Source of the DNA: Gnetum montanum
Taxonomy: Eukaryota; Streptophyta; Gnetopsida; Gnetales; Gnetaceae
Assembly (NCBI GenBank): GCA_015680685.1
Contig: MNCI01019176.1
Coordinates: 1-22,361 of the forward strand
Length of the DNA: 22,361 nt
Direction: 5' to 3'
Part shown: one piece after another, positions 1 through 9,436 of the stretch
Numbering within the stretch: position 1 is the stretch's first letter
Layout of the letters: each line of letters opens with the position of its first letter
Program-made: the position numbers and the translations under genes
The notes under the pieces: model-generated
Databases searched by the model: none
What the model saw: the letters and a program-made list of their open reading frames with translations, nothing else
Told to the model about the DNA's origin: nothing

Positions 1-1240
1 ACTACATTCTAGTGGGGTCCTCGGGTTTGTGTATAACCAAGGCCCTAGATGGGAAGGTTTCAGAGACAATGTACGGTCCCTCCCACAATGTTTGAAACTT
101 GGTCGGTTGTGGTATATGTGTGGGGTTCTAATAAAGCACCTTATCTCCACGTCTAAATGTTACATTCTGAATCCTAAGATCATGATGTTTTTTATTGTAG
201 GCCTTGTGGATCTCATTTGAAGATAGGGCCACTAATCGATTATCATCTAGCACACTTAGGTTGATAAGTTGTTTGCATTATGCTAGTGGTAGGTCAAGAC
301 CTAAGTCACTGGCTGTGGATAGTGTCCAGAGTTCTACCTGGATTGGGAGTTTTGGTAGTTTACCGTACACTAACTCATAGGGAGACTAACCTATAGGAAA
401 TTTCCAAGTGGAGAAATAGGCCCAAAGGGAATCATTATGTTTGGTGCTCCAGTCCCTCCTATATTTACTGATGGTTAGAGTGAGGATTTTGGTGATCTCC
501 CTATTGGTGACTTCGGCCTGTCTGTTGGCTTTGGGTTGATAAGGTGTTGTAAATTTATGGGTAACCCCCAAGGGTTGCATGAGTTTACAAAAAGTGATGC
601 CTATGAAATGTGTTCCATTTTCTAAGATGAGTGCACATGGCACTCCAAAAAGATTGATGATTTGTTGTTGGATGAATCATGCAGTGGTGTTTGAGGAACA
701 GTCGATGACAGCTACTGCCTCTACCCACTTTGTGCAGTAGTTCATAGCGATGATGATATATGCCTTCCTGTTGGACAGGGGAGTGATGGGGCCCATGAAG
801 TTGATGACCCAGATGTTGAAGGGCTCTAATGGTTGGATCCACTGTTGAGGTCCCTCCAATCGTGCAGTCATCCCACCGTCTCTCTAGCATCGTTCACAAG
901 AGCAGGCAAACCATTATGTGTCCCTGAAGATTGTGGGATATCTTGCAAGTAGGATTTTAATGGCTATGCATCATCCAGCATAGTGTCCCCCACAAGGACC
1001 CTTGTGAGCATCTTGGAGGACGTGCAGTGTATCATCATTAGGGACACACCATCAGACCAGGCCATATGCGCACACCTTATAAAGATGGCCATTGATTTCC
1101 ATGAAGCGCTTTGCATTATGGAGAAACTTTTGTTTCTCCTGATGGTTCCAATCCTTTGGCAATTCTTGAGTTGTGAGATAGATGAGGATGTGGATGAACC
1201 AAGGTGATTCCTTAGGTAGCTGCGTATCAACTGCTCCCAC
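1..1240 (-). pseudogene. Element A integrase (zinc-binding domain, catalytic core, C-terminal region), broken
   Basis: Integrase would insert the element's cDNA into chromosomes. From 1240 leftward there is a lead-in (PKESPWFIHILIYL...), a zinc-binding HHCC-type region with HKGPCGGH near 980-1010 and a CERC near 890-905, then the catalytic core: FMGPITPLSNRKAYIII and KWVEAVAV (about 700-830), the second acidic block in the altered form ILENGTHF (about 620), and a third block with a conserved Glu in RQAEVTNREI (about 500-530). A C-terminal GDKVLY-like segment lies near 115-135. Stops interrupt several places, including within SPYELVYGK near 385. The second catalytic Asp appears as Glu or Asn context, so the enzyme is dead. 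The sequence runs off the window edge. Confidence 0.85.
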
Positions 1241-2520
1241 GAAGAGAAGTTCATCTGGAAATTAGTCAGAGAGGGGCTCCTCCTCTTCTGCATCATCCCA
1301 TCGCAACTAAGACAAGTGGTCAGCAACCACACTCTTAGCTCCCTTTTGATCCACCATAGTGAGGTCAAATTCTTGAAGAATCACCAGCCACCATATGATA
1401 CGGGGGCTCACTGTTGGTTTGTTCATTCGGAACCGGATGGCACCATGGTCAGTACGCAACAAACACCTTGTACCCAAGCACATAGTGTCAGAATTTTTCC
1501 AAGGTGAACACCATCACCATCAACTCCTTTTCAGTGCTAGTGTAATTAAGCTGGGCACCCACAATGCTACATCTTGCACAATGAATATAGTATGGACGTT
1601 TTTCATCATCACTCAATGTAAGCATGGCTCCTAATGCATAGTTGGATGCATCAATCATGATGTGGTAAGGTTTGGACCAATCAGGTGATCGTAGAACTAG
1701 AGTCTCTACGAGTTTTTGTCTAAGCATTTGGAATGTAGATTCACATTCCTTGGTCCAGATGAACAAAGCATCTTTCTTCGTGAGTTCCACCAATGGCTTG
1801 GTGATTTTCAAGAAATTTTCAATGAAGCACTGGTAGTAACCAATGTGGCAAAAGAATGACCGAACATCTTTTATAGTGCTTGGTTATCAGGTGATTCCTT
1901 GGATGACCCTAATTTTGTTAGGATCCATGCTAATCCTTGTCTATGAAATACGATGCCCCAGCACAATGCCCTCCTAGACCATTAAGTGGCATTTCTACCA
2001 GTTGAGTCATAGGTTAGTGTCCACAAATCTTTTTAGAACTTGCTCAAGGCAGTCTAAGGCTTGATCAAACGTGGCCCCATAGGTCGAGAAGTCATCCATG
2101 AAGACTTCCACCCCATTGCCAATTTGCTACTAGAAGATGCTAAGGACAAGATGTTGGAAAGTGGCAGGTGCATTACACAGCCAAAAGACATATTTTTGTA
2201 TGCGAAAGTCCCCCAAGGACTTGGGAAGGTTGTCTTGGCCTGGTCCTCTAGCGTAATTTCGATTTGGTTACAGCCACTATAGCCATCCAAAAAGCTGTAA
2301 TAACGATGCCCCGCAATGATATCTAACACCTGGTCCACAAATGGGAGTGGGAAGTGATCTATGAAGGTAGCCATGTTGAGCAACCAAAAATCTATACATA
2401 CCCTCCATTTTCCACCCTTCTTTAGCACAATAACGAGTGGACTGACCCATTCGCTATTAGAAATAGAGTAGATGAACCCCACTTTTAGCAACTACTCGAT
2501 TTCATCTTTGACAACATGCT
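1241..2520 (-). pseudogene. Element A reverse transcriptase and RNase H, broken
   Basis: RT fingers and palm are visible: SEWVSPLVIVLKKGGKWRVC (about 2400-2460), YSFLDGYSGCNQI (about 2265-2300), a GTFAYKNMSFG block followed by a frameshift, and the catalytic FMDD at 2091-2102. The connection and RNase H follow at 1488-1811 with FIWTKECESTFQMLRQKL, an IMIDASNYALGAML block carrying the first RNase H aspartate, and STEKELMVMVFTLEKF. Downstream, a frameshifted block ending in VVADHLS (about 1310-1350) corresponds to the RNase H tail that precedes integrase in this lineage. Stops and frameshifts make it non-functional. Identification as RT/RNase H is secure; lineage is less so. Confidence 0.9.
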
Positions 2521-3049
2521 TCAATTTGGGGTTCAATTGCCTTTGTGGTTGTCTTCGTGGCTTCATGGAGGGGTCAATATAAATCTAATGTTGGCAAAAC
2601 TCGGGATCCACTCCTGTTAATTCAAGATATGACCATGCAAAAGTAGCTTCCCATTTGTTCACCATCTTCAAGAATTTCTCCTTCTATTCAGGAGCAAGGG
2701 TGGCTTTGATAATCATCGGTTTCCCATTCTACAAAAATGCATATTCTAGGTGGGCCGATAAGGATTTAAGTTCCAAGGGCTCTTGTTTGAAACTTTCAGG
2801 GATTTGCAACTTTCCCCAATCACCATGGTCATCAACAGTGGATACTTGTTGATGAACCTCTTCCAAATGATCCATGCTTTCTATGTAGGCTCTTACAAGC
2901 TCCTTAGATGGTTCCATGCATAGAGTGTTGCTAGGAGGATCAGCGGTCAGCCATTGGGTGTCTTCTTGAGTTGTGGATGCTACATACAACCATTGTTGGA
3001 CTTGAGATTCCTCGATCCACCGACTGCATGCTTGAATAGATGTCTATTT
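2521..3049 (-). pseudogene. Element A protease-to-RT linker, interrupted by element B
   Basis: This stretch reads as the polyprotein segment before RT. It includes ELKSLSAHLEYAFL (about 2730-2770), WEATFAWSYLELTGVDPEF (about 2610-2665) and PSMKPRRQPQRQLNPKLKHV (about 2515-2575), which match the usual Ty3/gypsy linker order. A stop lies just after EYAFL. At 3049 the frame stops abruptly at the left border of element B. It resumes on the other side of B at 20662, in the same frame if one copy of the 5-bp duplication is discounted. This shows that B inserted into an uninterrupted pol frame. Confidence 0.85.
3045..3049. repeat. Target-site duplication of element B, left copy
   Basis: TATTT immediately precedes the left LTR and matches TGTTT at 20662-20666 in four of five bases. 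A 5-bp duplication is usual for Ty3/gypsy integrase. The mismatch is a transition. Confidence 0.75.
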
Positions 3050-4268
3050 TTTACCGCCTGAAATCGTCGGTCTCCGGCTGGAAGGAAATAGAGACCGTGG
3101 GATCGCAGGATGAGAACAGAAGACCCTGCCTTCGCCTGAAGGTGAGCTAAAATGCACGAAGGTAGAGCACCTTGGGTGGTCCGAACACGGATCAGACAAG
3201 GATTTACCCGCACGTATGCAAAGCTGCTATACGTTGGGTTATGCGTAAACAGCCTAAAACAGATGCAAACGGAGCGTAAGCGTAAACAGGCGTAAACAGA
3301 ATGTGTGGGCCAAGTTGACGTAAAAATATAAACTGTAAACAATCTTATGCAGCAAATGCAATAATGATATTACAAAATGAGAATACAGTGGACTGGTCTA
3401 ACGTAATTGTGGCGAAGCACAAGGCGGACAAAAAGCCCCGGCGGATGGGAGGGTAGTTGCGCTAGATTACGCTGTGGGCGTGGTGTAGAGACTATGCACG
3501 GCGTACAGGTATTCTAGCCTAAGAGGGTTTTGAGCTCTGGTGCGCAGCGTTAGTGTCTCTGGTGTGCTCTCTGGGATTTTTTGCCGACCGTCTGGATGAA
3601 GTGGAAAAGTGGGGTTTTTATACTGGTTGTTACGCTAGACTCGAGTTAGAAGACACGTGGCGCGTTGACCGGGTGCATACATATTACAAATATACAATAT
3701 ATTACATCTGTCGGGCGTATACGCAGGGCGTATACACCGCATAATGTCGGCATATATGCTGGGCGTATATGCTAGACGTGCTGGGCGTGAACTTGGGTGT
3801 AGACACCATGGACGTTGGGCATGCACGCTGACAATGGCTGGGTGTCTACGCCAGGTGTATATGCTGACGGCTGTTGACTTGCTTCAATTCTTGCTCTTCG
3901 GTATTGTCTCCATTTTGTCATTGAGACTTCGTTGTCGGGCGTGTACATCTGTGGTGCCGAGCGTGAAGACGAGGCATGTACATTGGGCGCGCAAGTCGAA
4001 TGTCTGCTGGGCGTATACACTGTTGATGCTGGGCGTATATGCTGGTACTGTCAGGCGTATACGCTAGGCATATACGCTGTCGATGTTGGGCGTATACGCT
4101 AGGCGTATACGCTGGGCGTATACGCTGGTACTGCACTTAGCGAAAAGTGGGCTTTTTTATTCCAGAAGTTGCAATGTGCGATGCCAGATGTAGACGTGGC
4201 CGTTTGTGGATCCCAGGGACCTGATTCTTGCTGGGGAAGCACTAAGCTTGAAATTTTGTGGTGTTTCA
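3050..4268 (-). repeat. 3' LTR of element B (left copy)
   Basis: The sequence aligns along its length with 19478-20661, starting at TACCGCCTGAAATCGTCGG (3052) and ending at GAAATTTTGTGGTGTTTCA (4268). The left terminal dinucleotide is TT where the other copy has TG, a mutated terminus. A minus-strand TATAAAAA at 3615-3622 is conserved with the other LTR. The block at 3700-4130 is packed with GGGCGTATACGC-type units, including four exact GCGTATACGC palindromes (4055, 4090, 4103, 4116). The right LTR has none exact and a shorter tract, which explains most of the 35-bp length difference. Confidence 0.93.
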
Positions 4269-5600
4269 TTGGCCTGTCTTTGATGACGCTTGGAGGAATC
4301 GACCTGAGAAGCATCGACAAAGAAGTGCAAAACACCACAAGCAACTTGATATAAACATTGTCGTCTGCCACATGACTGGACGTCATCGCACCGTGTTCAG
4401 TAGTACGTGGGAAAGGGAAATTTGCAGCTGATAGGAGAAGAGAGATTGTGGGGAGGGGCGACTCCCCAAGAAAGTAAGTTGGGAGATGGGGTGCTCAGAT
4501 GTGTGGCATGCTGGTCCTTGTCAATAGCCATTGTTTAGCAGACTCAGAGTTTAGACATGCGATGGGTGTCCTTTGGTGGGACAAGGCTCTTGGTTAGTGT
4601 TCAAGAGCACTTGTTGGCAAGACCAAAGCTACGGGGAGTTGTGTTACATTCTTTGGAGGAACAAGGCCCGTGTTTAAAGTTTAGGGGGACCTGTTGGCGG
4701 AGAGCCAGAGCCATGCAACTATCTGCTTCTTGATCGTTTGAGACATGAGTACTTGGTTTTGAGACAACTGCCCTCCTGCCTAGGGCTTATATGGGAAGTG
4801 CCAGAAGTCTCATTTTTTTTTGAAACTGTAAACTCGGCATTGATTTTGTACTCATGTGTGACGATACGTGACAACATGTTCAATATGTTGGGTGTACTGG
4901 ATGTATTAGAGATATGATTGGATAAAATGTGTTTGTGAACGGATAGGGAATCAGTCAGTGAACGGGGATGTACTAGTGAATGGTTTGATTTAGTTTCGCC
5001 ATGTGTGTTGTGAACATTGTCTCATCTTGTCGCTTGCGCTAAGATGCATCCCTGTGCGAAAACCTCTAGGTGTCATCCTGCAAACATAACTCCAAGGAGA
5101 CAAGAAAACCATGAGTGAATGATCGAGCTTAGACTTACACAGCAGCAAACTGTATGTCGGTAGTAGCAACATTGATAGGATTGATGACGGGTGATGCAGT
5201 GATAAAGCTTAGATGCAGCGGCAGATTGATGAACCAGAGACGAACTTGCCAATTTATAGTCTAGGCGGACTATCATGGGTTAGTTTTATGTCATAACCCA
5301 TTGGACATTGTCTGTTTAGCGTCATGGCGGATGTTACATTGCCAGTTTTTAGTCTTAGCGGACTATGAGGAGGCAAGCTAGTTTATAGTCTTAGCGGACT
5401 TTGTGGGGTATCAGTTTACTGTCATGATCCTAGGACAAGTGTGGTGGCAGTTTTAAGTCATAACCCAGGACTGTTCTGTGGTATCAATTTATCGTCATGA
5501 TCCCAGGACGAGCTGTGGTATCAGTTTATAGTCACGATTTCAGGACTTGGGCGTACCTGAGCTCATACTTCAAACATGAAACGGTTTTAGGTACAAGTGA
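4269..5600 (-). other. Element B 3' untranslated region between integrase and 3' LTR
   Basis: I find no convincing gene in these 1.3 kb. In many Tat elements this is where an antisense ORF sits; here that position is empty and the antisense gene is elsewhere (9704-14116). The polypurine tract should lie on the minus strand just inside 4269, but only a weak purine-rich AAAGACAGG is seen at about 4270-4280. An imperfect direct repeat with an 80-bp period occupies 4571-4628 and 4651-4710 (TTTGGTGGGACAAGGC and TTTGGAGGAACAAGGC). The right end holds the hairpin cluster described separately. Confidence 0.6.
5251..5547 (+). repeat. Hairpin cluster a: nine AGTTTA-led inverted repeats
   Basis: Nine units start near 5251, 5281, 5312, 5343, 5379, 5412, 5448, 5485 and 5522. 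Each has a leader like AGTTTA or AATTTA, then a short stem, loop and matching stem. Stems include ATAGTC/GACTAT, ATGTC/GACAT, TAGTC/GACTA, AGTC/GACT, TGTC/GACA and TCGTC/GACGA. Loops are of two kinds: six bases ending in GCG (TTAGCG, TAGGCG) or nine to eleven bases like ATGATCCCAG or ATAACCCAG. The outer stem pairs change together while the inner GTC/GAC is fixed, which suggests the pairing is conserved. All units share one orientation. Function unknown. Confidence 0.8.
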
Positions 5601-6988
5601 TTGGTCGGATTGGCAAGCTCGTTTCCTTTCATGTCAGCTAGTTTGAATGCTCCATTGTCAAATGTTTTAGTAACCAGATAAGGCCCTTCCCAATTAGCTG
5701 AGAACTTGTCCGGGTGTTCTTGAACGGCTTTAAGCATAAGGTCACCTTCTTTAATAGGGCGCTTGTTGATGTCATGCCGATGTCATTGCCATTGCTATTT
5801 TTGGTACCATTCGATCTGATCGAGGGCACGCACACGTTCTTCCTCCACCGAGTCAATATCAATGATTCATAGATCATTGTTTTTCCCGTCGTCGAGGAGC
5901 CCAGAAAGTGTGATCCTTAACGATGGTACCTACAGTTCCAAAGGTAAAACAGCTTTTGAACCATAAACAAGACTGTACAGTGTCTTACCTATCGAAGTTC
6001 GGTGCGTAGTGTGGTATGCCCACAATGCATATACCAATTGTTCGTGCCATTTTCTTTTGCTCTGGGTAAGCATTTTCTTCAGTATTGTAACAATTGTCTT
6101 GTTTGTTGCCTCCGCTTGTCCATTGCTCTGAGGATAGTAAGGGGATGAAAACAAGTGTTTGATCCCTAAATTTTCGCAAAAGGCTTTGGTTTCGGCACTA
6201 CTAAATTGTGGCCCGTTGTCGGTGATGATTGTCATAGGAATGCCAAAACGGGTCACAATATGTTCTAAAATGAAATTGCACATGTGCTTGGATGTAGTTT
6301 TTCAAAGGAGAGCAGCTTCTACCTACTTCGTGAAGTATTCTGTGGCAATTATAATGAAACTATGGCCTACGGAAGATGAGGGGGTTATTTGACCAATGAG
6401 GTCCAACCCCCACTTTTGAAAGGGCCATGTGATTTGTGTTGTATGCAATTCATTCGGTGGCACGTGTATCAGATTGCTATGTCTTTGACAGGTACTACAT
6501 GTTTTGACTTTGGTGAAACAGTCGTATTCCATGTGTGGCCAATAATAGCCCAAATGCCTGATTTTCGTTGCCATGGCTTTTGGCGCTATGTGTCCTCCAC
6601 ATAGTCCTTCATGTACCCATTCAACAATAGTGTGGGCATCGGCGCTACTAACGCAGGTTAGCAATATGCCTTCGTAGGATCGATGGCACAATGTGTTCCC
6701 TACCAAGGTATATTGCTTAGAACATTTCCTCACCGTGTCTCTCTGTGCATTTGTTAGGTGTCGTGGTGTTTCGCCGCGTAGAAGGTATTCTTTTATGTCA
6801 TCGTACCATTCTATCGCATGTGTTGAACTAACAGATGCAATTGGCAATGTGTAAAGGGTGTCAGTGATTGGTTTAGCATAGCTGGTTATGGAGCTTAGTA
6901 ACGTATGGAACATGTCTGGCGATATGTTTAGTGCTAATGTGGCTAACGCATCTGCGATGGTGTTCTCATTTCGAGAGACGTGTTGCAC
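5600..6988 (-). pseudogene. Element B integrase, with in-frame stops
   Basis: The zinc-binding region reads VHEGLCGGH ... KTCSTCQRH (about 6500-6640). The catalytic core has the first Asp in KWGLDLIGQ (about 6395-6420), the second in IITDNGPQF (about 6200-6230) and Glu in NGQAEATNK (about 6095-6125), so all three acidic residues are present. The C-terminal domain includes KEGDLMLKAVQEHPDKFSAN and WEGPYLVTK (about 5660-5745). A TAG and a TGA interrupt the frame near 6296-6320, the TAG at the Trp expected in KWVEAA, and further stops lie between 5780 and 5930. The block ALWAYHTTHRTSIG is typical of Tat-lineage integrases. The protein is non-functional as it stands. Confidence 0.92.
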
Positions 6989-7525
6989 ATCAATGTTTTT
7001 AAATCACCTCATTAGGTGTTTTGCCAAGTCACAGTATGGTTGTAAATGTTGGGCTTTGCATGTATAGACATTCGTGACTTGGTTTACGACCAGTTGTGAA
7101 TCCCCTCGGACTACAAGCCATGTGATGTTCGAAGCCAAAGTTGTCGCGAGACCTCTAAGGAGACCTTCATACTCTGCTATGTTGTTCGTACAAGGAAAGT
7201 CGAGACGATAGGCAAAGGGTCGGATCTCCCCGGAGGGATGGGTGATTAAAGCGGCTACACTCCCTCCTTGAGAGGTGGATGCCCCATCAAAGTTTGAAAT
7301 AGCATTGTAGTCATCGGGCACTATATCTATGGCGCTTATATTCTCATCTGGGAAGTCTGGGTCTATAGTCGCTTGGTCGTGCATTGATGATGTTGCCATT
7401 TGATTTACTATAGCTTGACCCTTAACTGATGATTGTGATACGTAGTACAGGTCAAACTTGGCTATCATGGCCTTCCACCGGGCTGTTCGACTTGTTTCGT
7501 AAATATTCCTTGTTATGGCACTCAA
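6930..7525 (-). pseudogene. Element B second, archaeal-type RNase H (aRNH)
   Basis: This domain would degrade RNA in RNA-DNA hybrids during reverse transcription. It shows the four acidic positions of the fold: Asp in NFDGASTSQGG (about 7250-7285), Glu in NIAEYEGLLRGL (about 7155-7190), Asp in VRGDSQLVVNQV (about 7080-7115) and Asp in NENTIADALATLA (about 6930-6970). A single TGA at about 7001-7003 separates the last block from the rest in the same frame. An archaeal-type RNase H between the ordinary RNase H and integrase is characteristic of Tat-lineage plant elements, so this domain sets the classification. Apart from the stop, the acidic residues appear intact. Confidence 0.9.
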
Positions 7526-7831
7526 TACATTGTCCTTGCAAATTATGCAGACCTGGTTACGGAAGAGGTAATGTCACCACTTTCTTAAAGAAAAGACCAA
7601 AGCTAAACATGACCTCTCCACGTCGTTGTACCTTTTCTCATGGGCAACTAATGCGTGGCTCAGGTAATATACAGGGACTTCGGTTCTGTCATCTCGTTTC
7701 TGGAAAAGCATAGATGCGATGGACGAATCCAAAGTAGCAAGGTAGATGTAAAATGGTTTATCGTTTTGAGGTGGATAAACCGTGGGTAGCCGGGCAAGTG
7801 CCATTTTAATGTTATCGAATGCCTGTTGACA
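7526..7831 (-). pseudogene. Element B first RNase H (degenerate) and connection
   Basis: From 7804 leftward this reads ALARLPTVYPPQNDKPFYIY, then TLDSSIASML and VPVYYLSHALVAHEKRYNDV followed by ERSCLALVFSLRKW, the usual Ty3/gypsy RNase H order. A stop (TAG or similar) lies at about 7832. In the first block the Asp normally following the second strand is displaced (IYLATLDSS instead of a Y-x-x-x-SD pattern), so this copy of the domain may already have been inactive. In Tat elements the first RNase H is often degenerate, and the second one takes over. That functional inference comes from family knowledge. Confidence 0.82.
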
Positions 7832-8384
7832 CTACGGAGTCCATTCAAAAGGTACGTTCTTGTGTAACAGGTGGTTCATGGGTTTTAATTTATCTGTTAG
7901 CTTTTCTATGAAGCGCCTGATGAACTGTAATCTACCTTGTAGACCTTGAAGTTCAGTAAGGTTGCCTGGTGGTTTCAGGTTTGCTATGGCCTTAACCTTA
8001 TCGGGGTCTACTCCTATCCCTGCTTCTGATGCTATAAATCCAAGCATTTTGCCTGTTTTGAGGCCGAAGACACATTTTTTTGGGTTAAGCCTCAGTTCAT
8101 ACTTTAGACAATGTTTTAATACTAAGTTTAGGTCTTGCACATGTTGTTGCTCCATTTTTGACTTAACCACAATCTCATCCACGTAGTCGTTGAGTGAGTG
8201 TAGTATCTAATCGCTAAAGATAAATGTCATCGCTCTTTGATACGTGGCCCCAGCGTTCTTGAGACCAAAGGGCATCATTGTGTAACAAAAGGTTCCCCAT
8301 GGTGTCATAAAGGTCGTCTGAAGCTGATGCTCCGTGTTGATTCGTATTTGATTGTATCCCGAGAAGCCGTCCATGAAGGATAAT
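7832..8384 (-). pseudogene. Element B reverse transcriptase palm and thumb
   Basis: From 8384 leftward the minus strand carries FMDGFSGYNQIRINTEHQLQ (8300-8380), WGTFCYTMMPFGLKNAGATY (8240-8300), then YVDEIVVKSK at about 8155-8185, LKYELRLNPKKCVFG and KMLGFIASEAGIGVDPDKVK. A TAG interrupts just before the YVDE block (about 8209). The catalytic box reads YVDE where YVDD is expected; loss of one catalytic Asp would inactivate the enzyme unless it is a sequencing error. The domain is cut at 8384 by an N, and its N-terminal part is found inverted next door. Confidence 0.92.
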
Positions 8385-8606
8385 NCCCATAAAGGATGAT
8401 TTTCCTCTACCCATCATCGATCAGCTTGTTGACTCAACTTCTGGGCACGTCCTATTATCCTTCATGGACGGCTTCTCGGGATACAATCAAATACGAATCA
8501 ACACGGAGCATCAGCTTCAGACGACCTTTATGACACCATGGGGAACCTTTTGTTACACAATGATGCCCTTTGGTCTCAAGAACGCTGGGGCCACGTATCA
8601 AAGAGN
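8385..8606. other. Misoriented contig between two single-N gaps (inverted piece of element B RT)
   Basis: N characters stand at 8385 and 8606. Between them the plus strand, not the minus strand, encodes RT: PIKDDFPLPIIDQLV, FMDGFSGYNQI, WGTFCYTMMPFGLK. Bases 8454-8605 are the exact reverse complement of 8233-8384, 152 bp without mismatch. Turning the piece around would overlap the left contig by those 152 bp and extend the RT frame toward its N-terminus. Some 60-70 residues before PIKDD are absent and presumably lie in the gap at 8606. The coincidence of breakpoints with N characters points to a scaffolding error, not biology. Confidence 0.93.
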
Positions 8607-9000
8607 ATGATATTGTGTTGGACAATTCGGGGATCTAGCCCAGGCATGTCTGTGTAGGACCAAGCAAATGCTTTCATATTTTCCCTAAGCACGTCCTCGA
8701 TGTTTTTGGCCAATGGCGGTTGTAATAAGGTGCTTAACTTTAGAATTTTAGTTTCTCCATCAGGCATGACGATGGAAGTTTTAGACAATGGGTCTTCCGT
8801 GATATTCTCGGCCTCTATGTCAAGGAATTTTGTCATGTCTTTGTAATCGTTTATTACTTGCTGCGTTGAGGCTATGGTTGCGTGGTCTATTGGTGAACTC
8901 AAGTTGATGAGATTTATGTTAGTGTCTCGTGTGACTTTGTCGTATGGTCTGTCAATGATTAACGGTGCGGTTAAGTGCTGGTTGTCCATTGAGCTTGCTC
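8607..9000 (-). pseudogene. Element B linker before RT (start of the RT exon or ORF)
   Basis: This open stretch of about 130 residues begins near AGASSMDNQHL at 9000 and ends KAFAWSYTDMPGLDPRIVQH beside the N at 8606. The last block is the conserved sequence just ahead of RT in Ty3/gypsy elements (AF-WS-x-x-DMPG). The segment has no stop, unlike most of the element. It lies on the same uninterrupted contig as the antisense gene, so the gene's position between protease and RT does not depend on the N gaps. An in-frame ATG occurs at MDNQHL (about 8985). Confidence 0.85.
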
Positions 9001-9042
9001 CTGCCAATAAACAGAGAGCGGAATAAGAAAGAGGGAGATGGT
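9001..9042 (-). promoter_or_regulatory. Strong 3' splice-site-like sequence before the RT segment
   Basis: On the minus strand a long pyrimidine run (CTCCCTCTTTCTTATTCCGC) leads through CTCTCTGTTTATTGGCAG to a G at 9000. This has the shape of a plant 3' splice acceptor directly at the start of the RT reading frame. Ogre elements are known to remove an intron between protease and RT. Donor candidates after the protease segment (for example CCG|GTAAAC near 15030 or CCA|GTTAAT near 14807) are in phase 0, whereas this acceptor needs phase 1. The intron is therefore a suggestion, not a demonstrated fit. Confidence 0.5.
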
Positions 9043-9113
9043 TCTATGCCTTTTGATGATTTTAAACTATGTATAAATGCATAATGGTGGATTATCGTCA
9101 CATCAGGATGCAT

Positions 9114-9210
9114 GGCAGTTTAAGGCCTTACCGGGCGTTGAGTGGCAGTTTAAGGCCTTACCGGGCTCTAAGTTGGATGGGGAAATGGCAGTTTAACACC
9201 TTACCGGGGC
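9114..9210 (+). repeat. Hairpin cluster b: three GGCAGTTTAA units
   Basis: Units lie at 9114-9136, 9144-9166 and 9188-9210. The first two are identical over GGCAGTTTAAGGCCTTACC plus GGGC, with stem GCC/GGC and loop TTACCG. The third has ACACCTTACCGGGGC with only CC/GG left. A possible degenerate fourth, CGTC-ACATCAG-GATG, lies at about 9096. Orientation is the same as in clusters a and c. The cluster sits between the RT segment and the antisense gene promoter. Confidence 0.75.
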
Positions 9211-9293
9211 GTAAGTGGTTTAAACTAGAACATTCAAAGTAAACGTGTAAAATGGGGTCCATGGAGGAACCAAGACGTAGCAATCTCTATTCT

Positions 9294-9380
9294 AATAATG
9301 TTTATTAGTTTTATTATATATCTTTTTTTTATTATTTTTTATTTTTTATTTTTTAGTTGAAAAATAAGAAAAAGGCAAAA
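9294..9380. other. AT-rich tract upstream of the antisense gene promoter
   Basis: This stretch is almost all A and T (runs of T with interspersed A, then AAAATAAGAAAAAGGC). It ends where the CG-rich promoter repeats begin. It could be nucleosome-excluding or matrix-associated DNA, but nothing specific is visible. Confidence 0.4.
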
Positions 9381-9394
9381 AAGCGTAACGGCGG

Positions 9395-9427
9395 CGTCAG
9401 CGTCAGTGCAGCGGAGCGTCAGCGTCA
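9395..9427 (+). promoter_or_regulatory. Four CGTCA boxes in two pairs, as-1-like
   Basis: CGTCA occurs at 9395, 9401, 9417 and 9423, that is GCGTCAGCGTCAG twice, ending 10 bp before the TATA box. The complement TGACG is the core bound by plant TGA-class bZIP factors, and paired copies are the arrangement in as-1 elements. The 6-bp pair spacing here is shorter than in classical as-1, so factor identity is inference. The sequence also belongs to the GCGT-rich repeat style of the element. Confidence 0.5.
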
Positions 9428-9436
9428 GCAGAACGC

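Larger units (their letters stand above)
1..3049 (-). mobile_element. Element A, left part: old Athila-like Ty3/gypsy retrotransposon (3' half of pol)
   Basis: The minus strand encodes, in order from 3049 down to 1, a protease-RT linker, reverse transcriptase, RNase H and integrase, the Ty3/gypsy domain order. The RT active-site stretch FMDDFSTYG (2091-2102 and on) and the phrase EGIVLGH resemble the Athila lineage as I know it. The coding frame is broken by many stops and several frameshifts. The 5' part of the same element continues at 20662-22361, interrupted by element B. No LTR of A is in the window, so its ends and total length are unknown. The lineage call rests on motif recall only. 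Confidence 0.85.

Noticed and set aside
964-1368. A 134-residue minus-strand open frame
   Set aside because: It is a shadow frame over the true, broken integrase frame, which carries the recognisable HKGPCGGH block in a different register.
3553-4136. Several overlapping open frames on both strands in the left LTR, and their counterparts at 19999-20590 in the right LTR
   Set aside because: They arise from the CG-rich GCGTATACGC repeats, which read open in several frames (for example repeated AYTPSVYA-type peptides). They lack conserved frame between LTR copies.
4990-5276. Two overlapping minus-strand open frames in the 3' untranslated region
   Set aside because: They show no recognisable motif and no match to retroelement proteins. 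Their length is within chance expectation.
5251-5547. The regularly spaced repeats as a CRISPR-like array
   Set aside because: Units are short, variable, hairpin-forming and spaced unevenly in a plant retroelement. There are no constant repeats or unique spacers, and no cas genes.
8233-8605. A perfect 152-bp inverted repeat that could be read as a biological hairpin or foldback element
   Set aside because: Both outer ends coincide with single N characters, and one arm encodes RT on the wrong strand. A misoriented contig explains everything.
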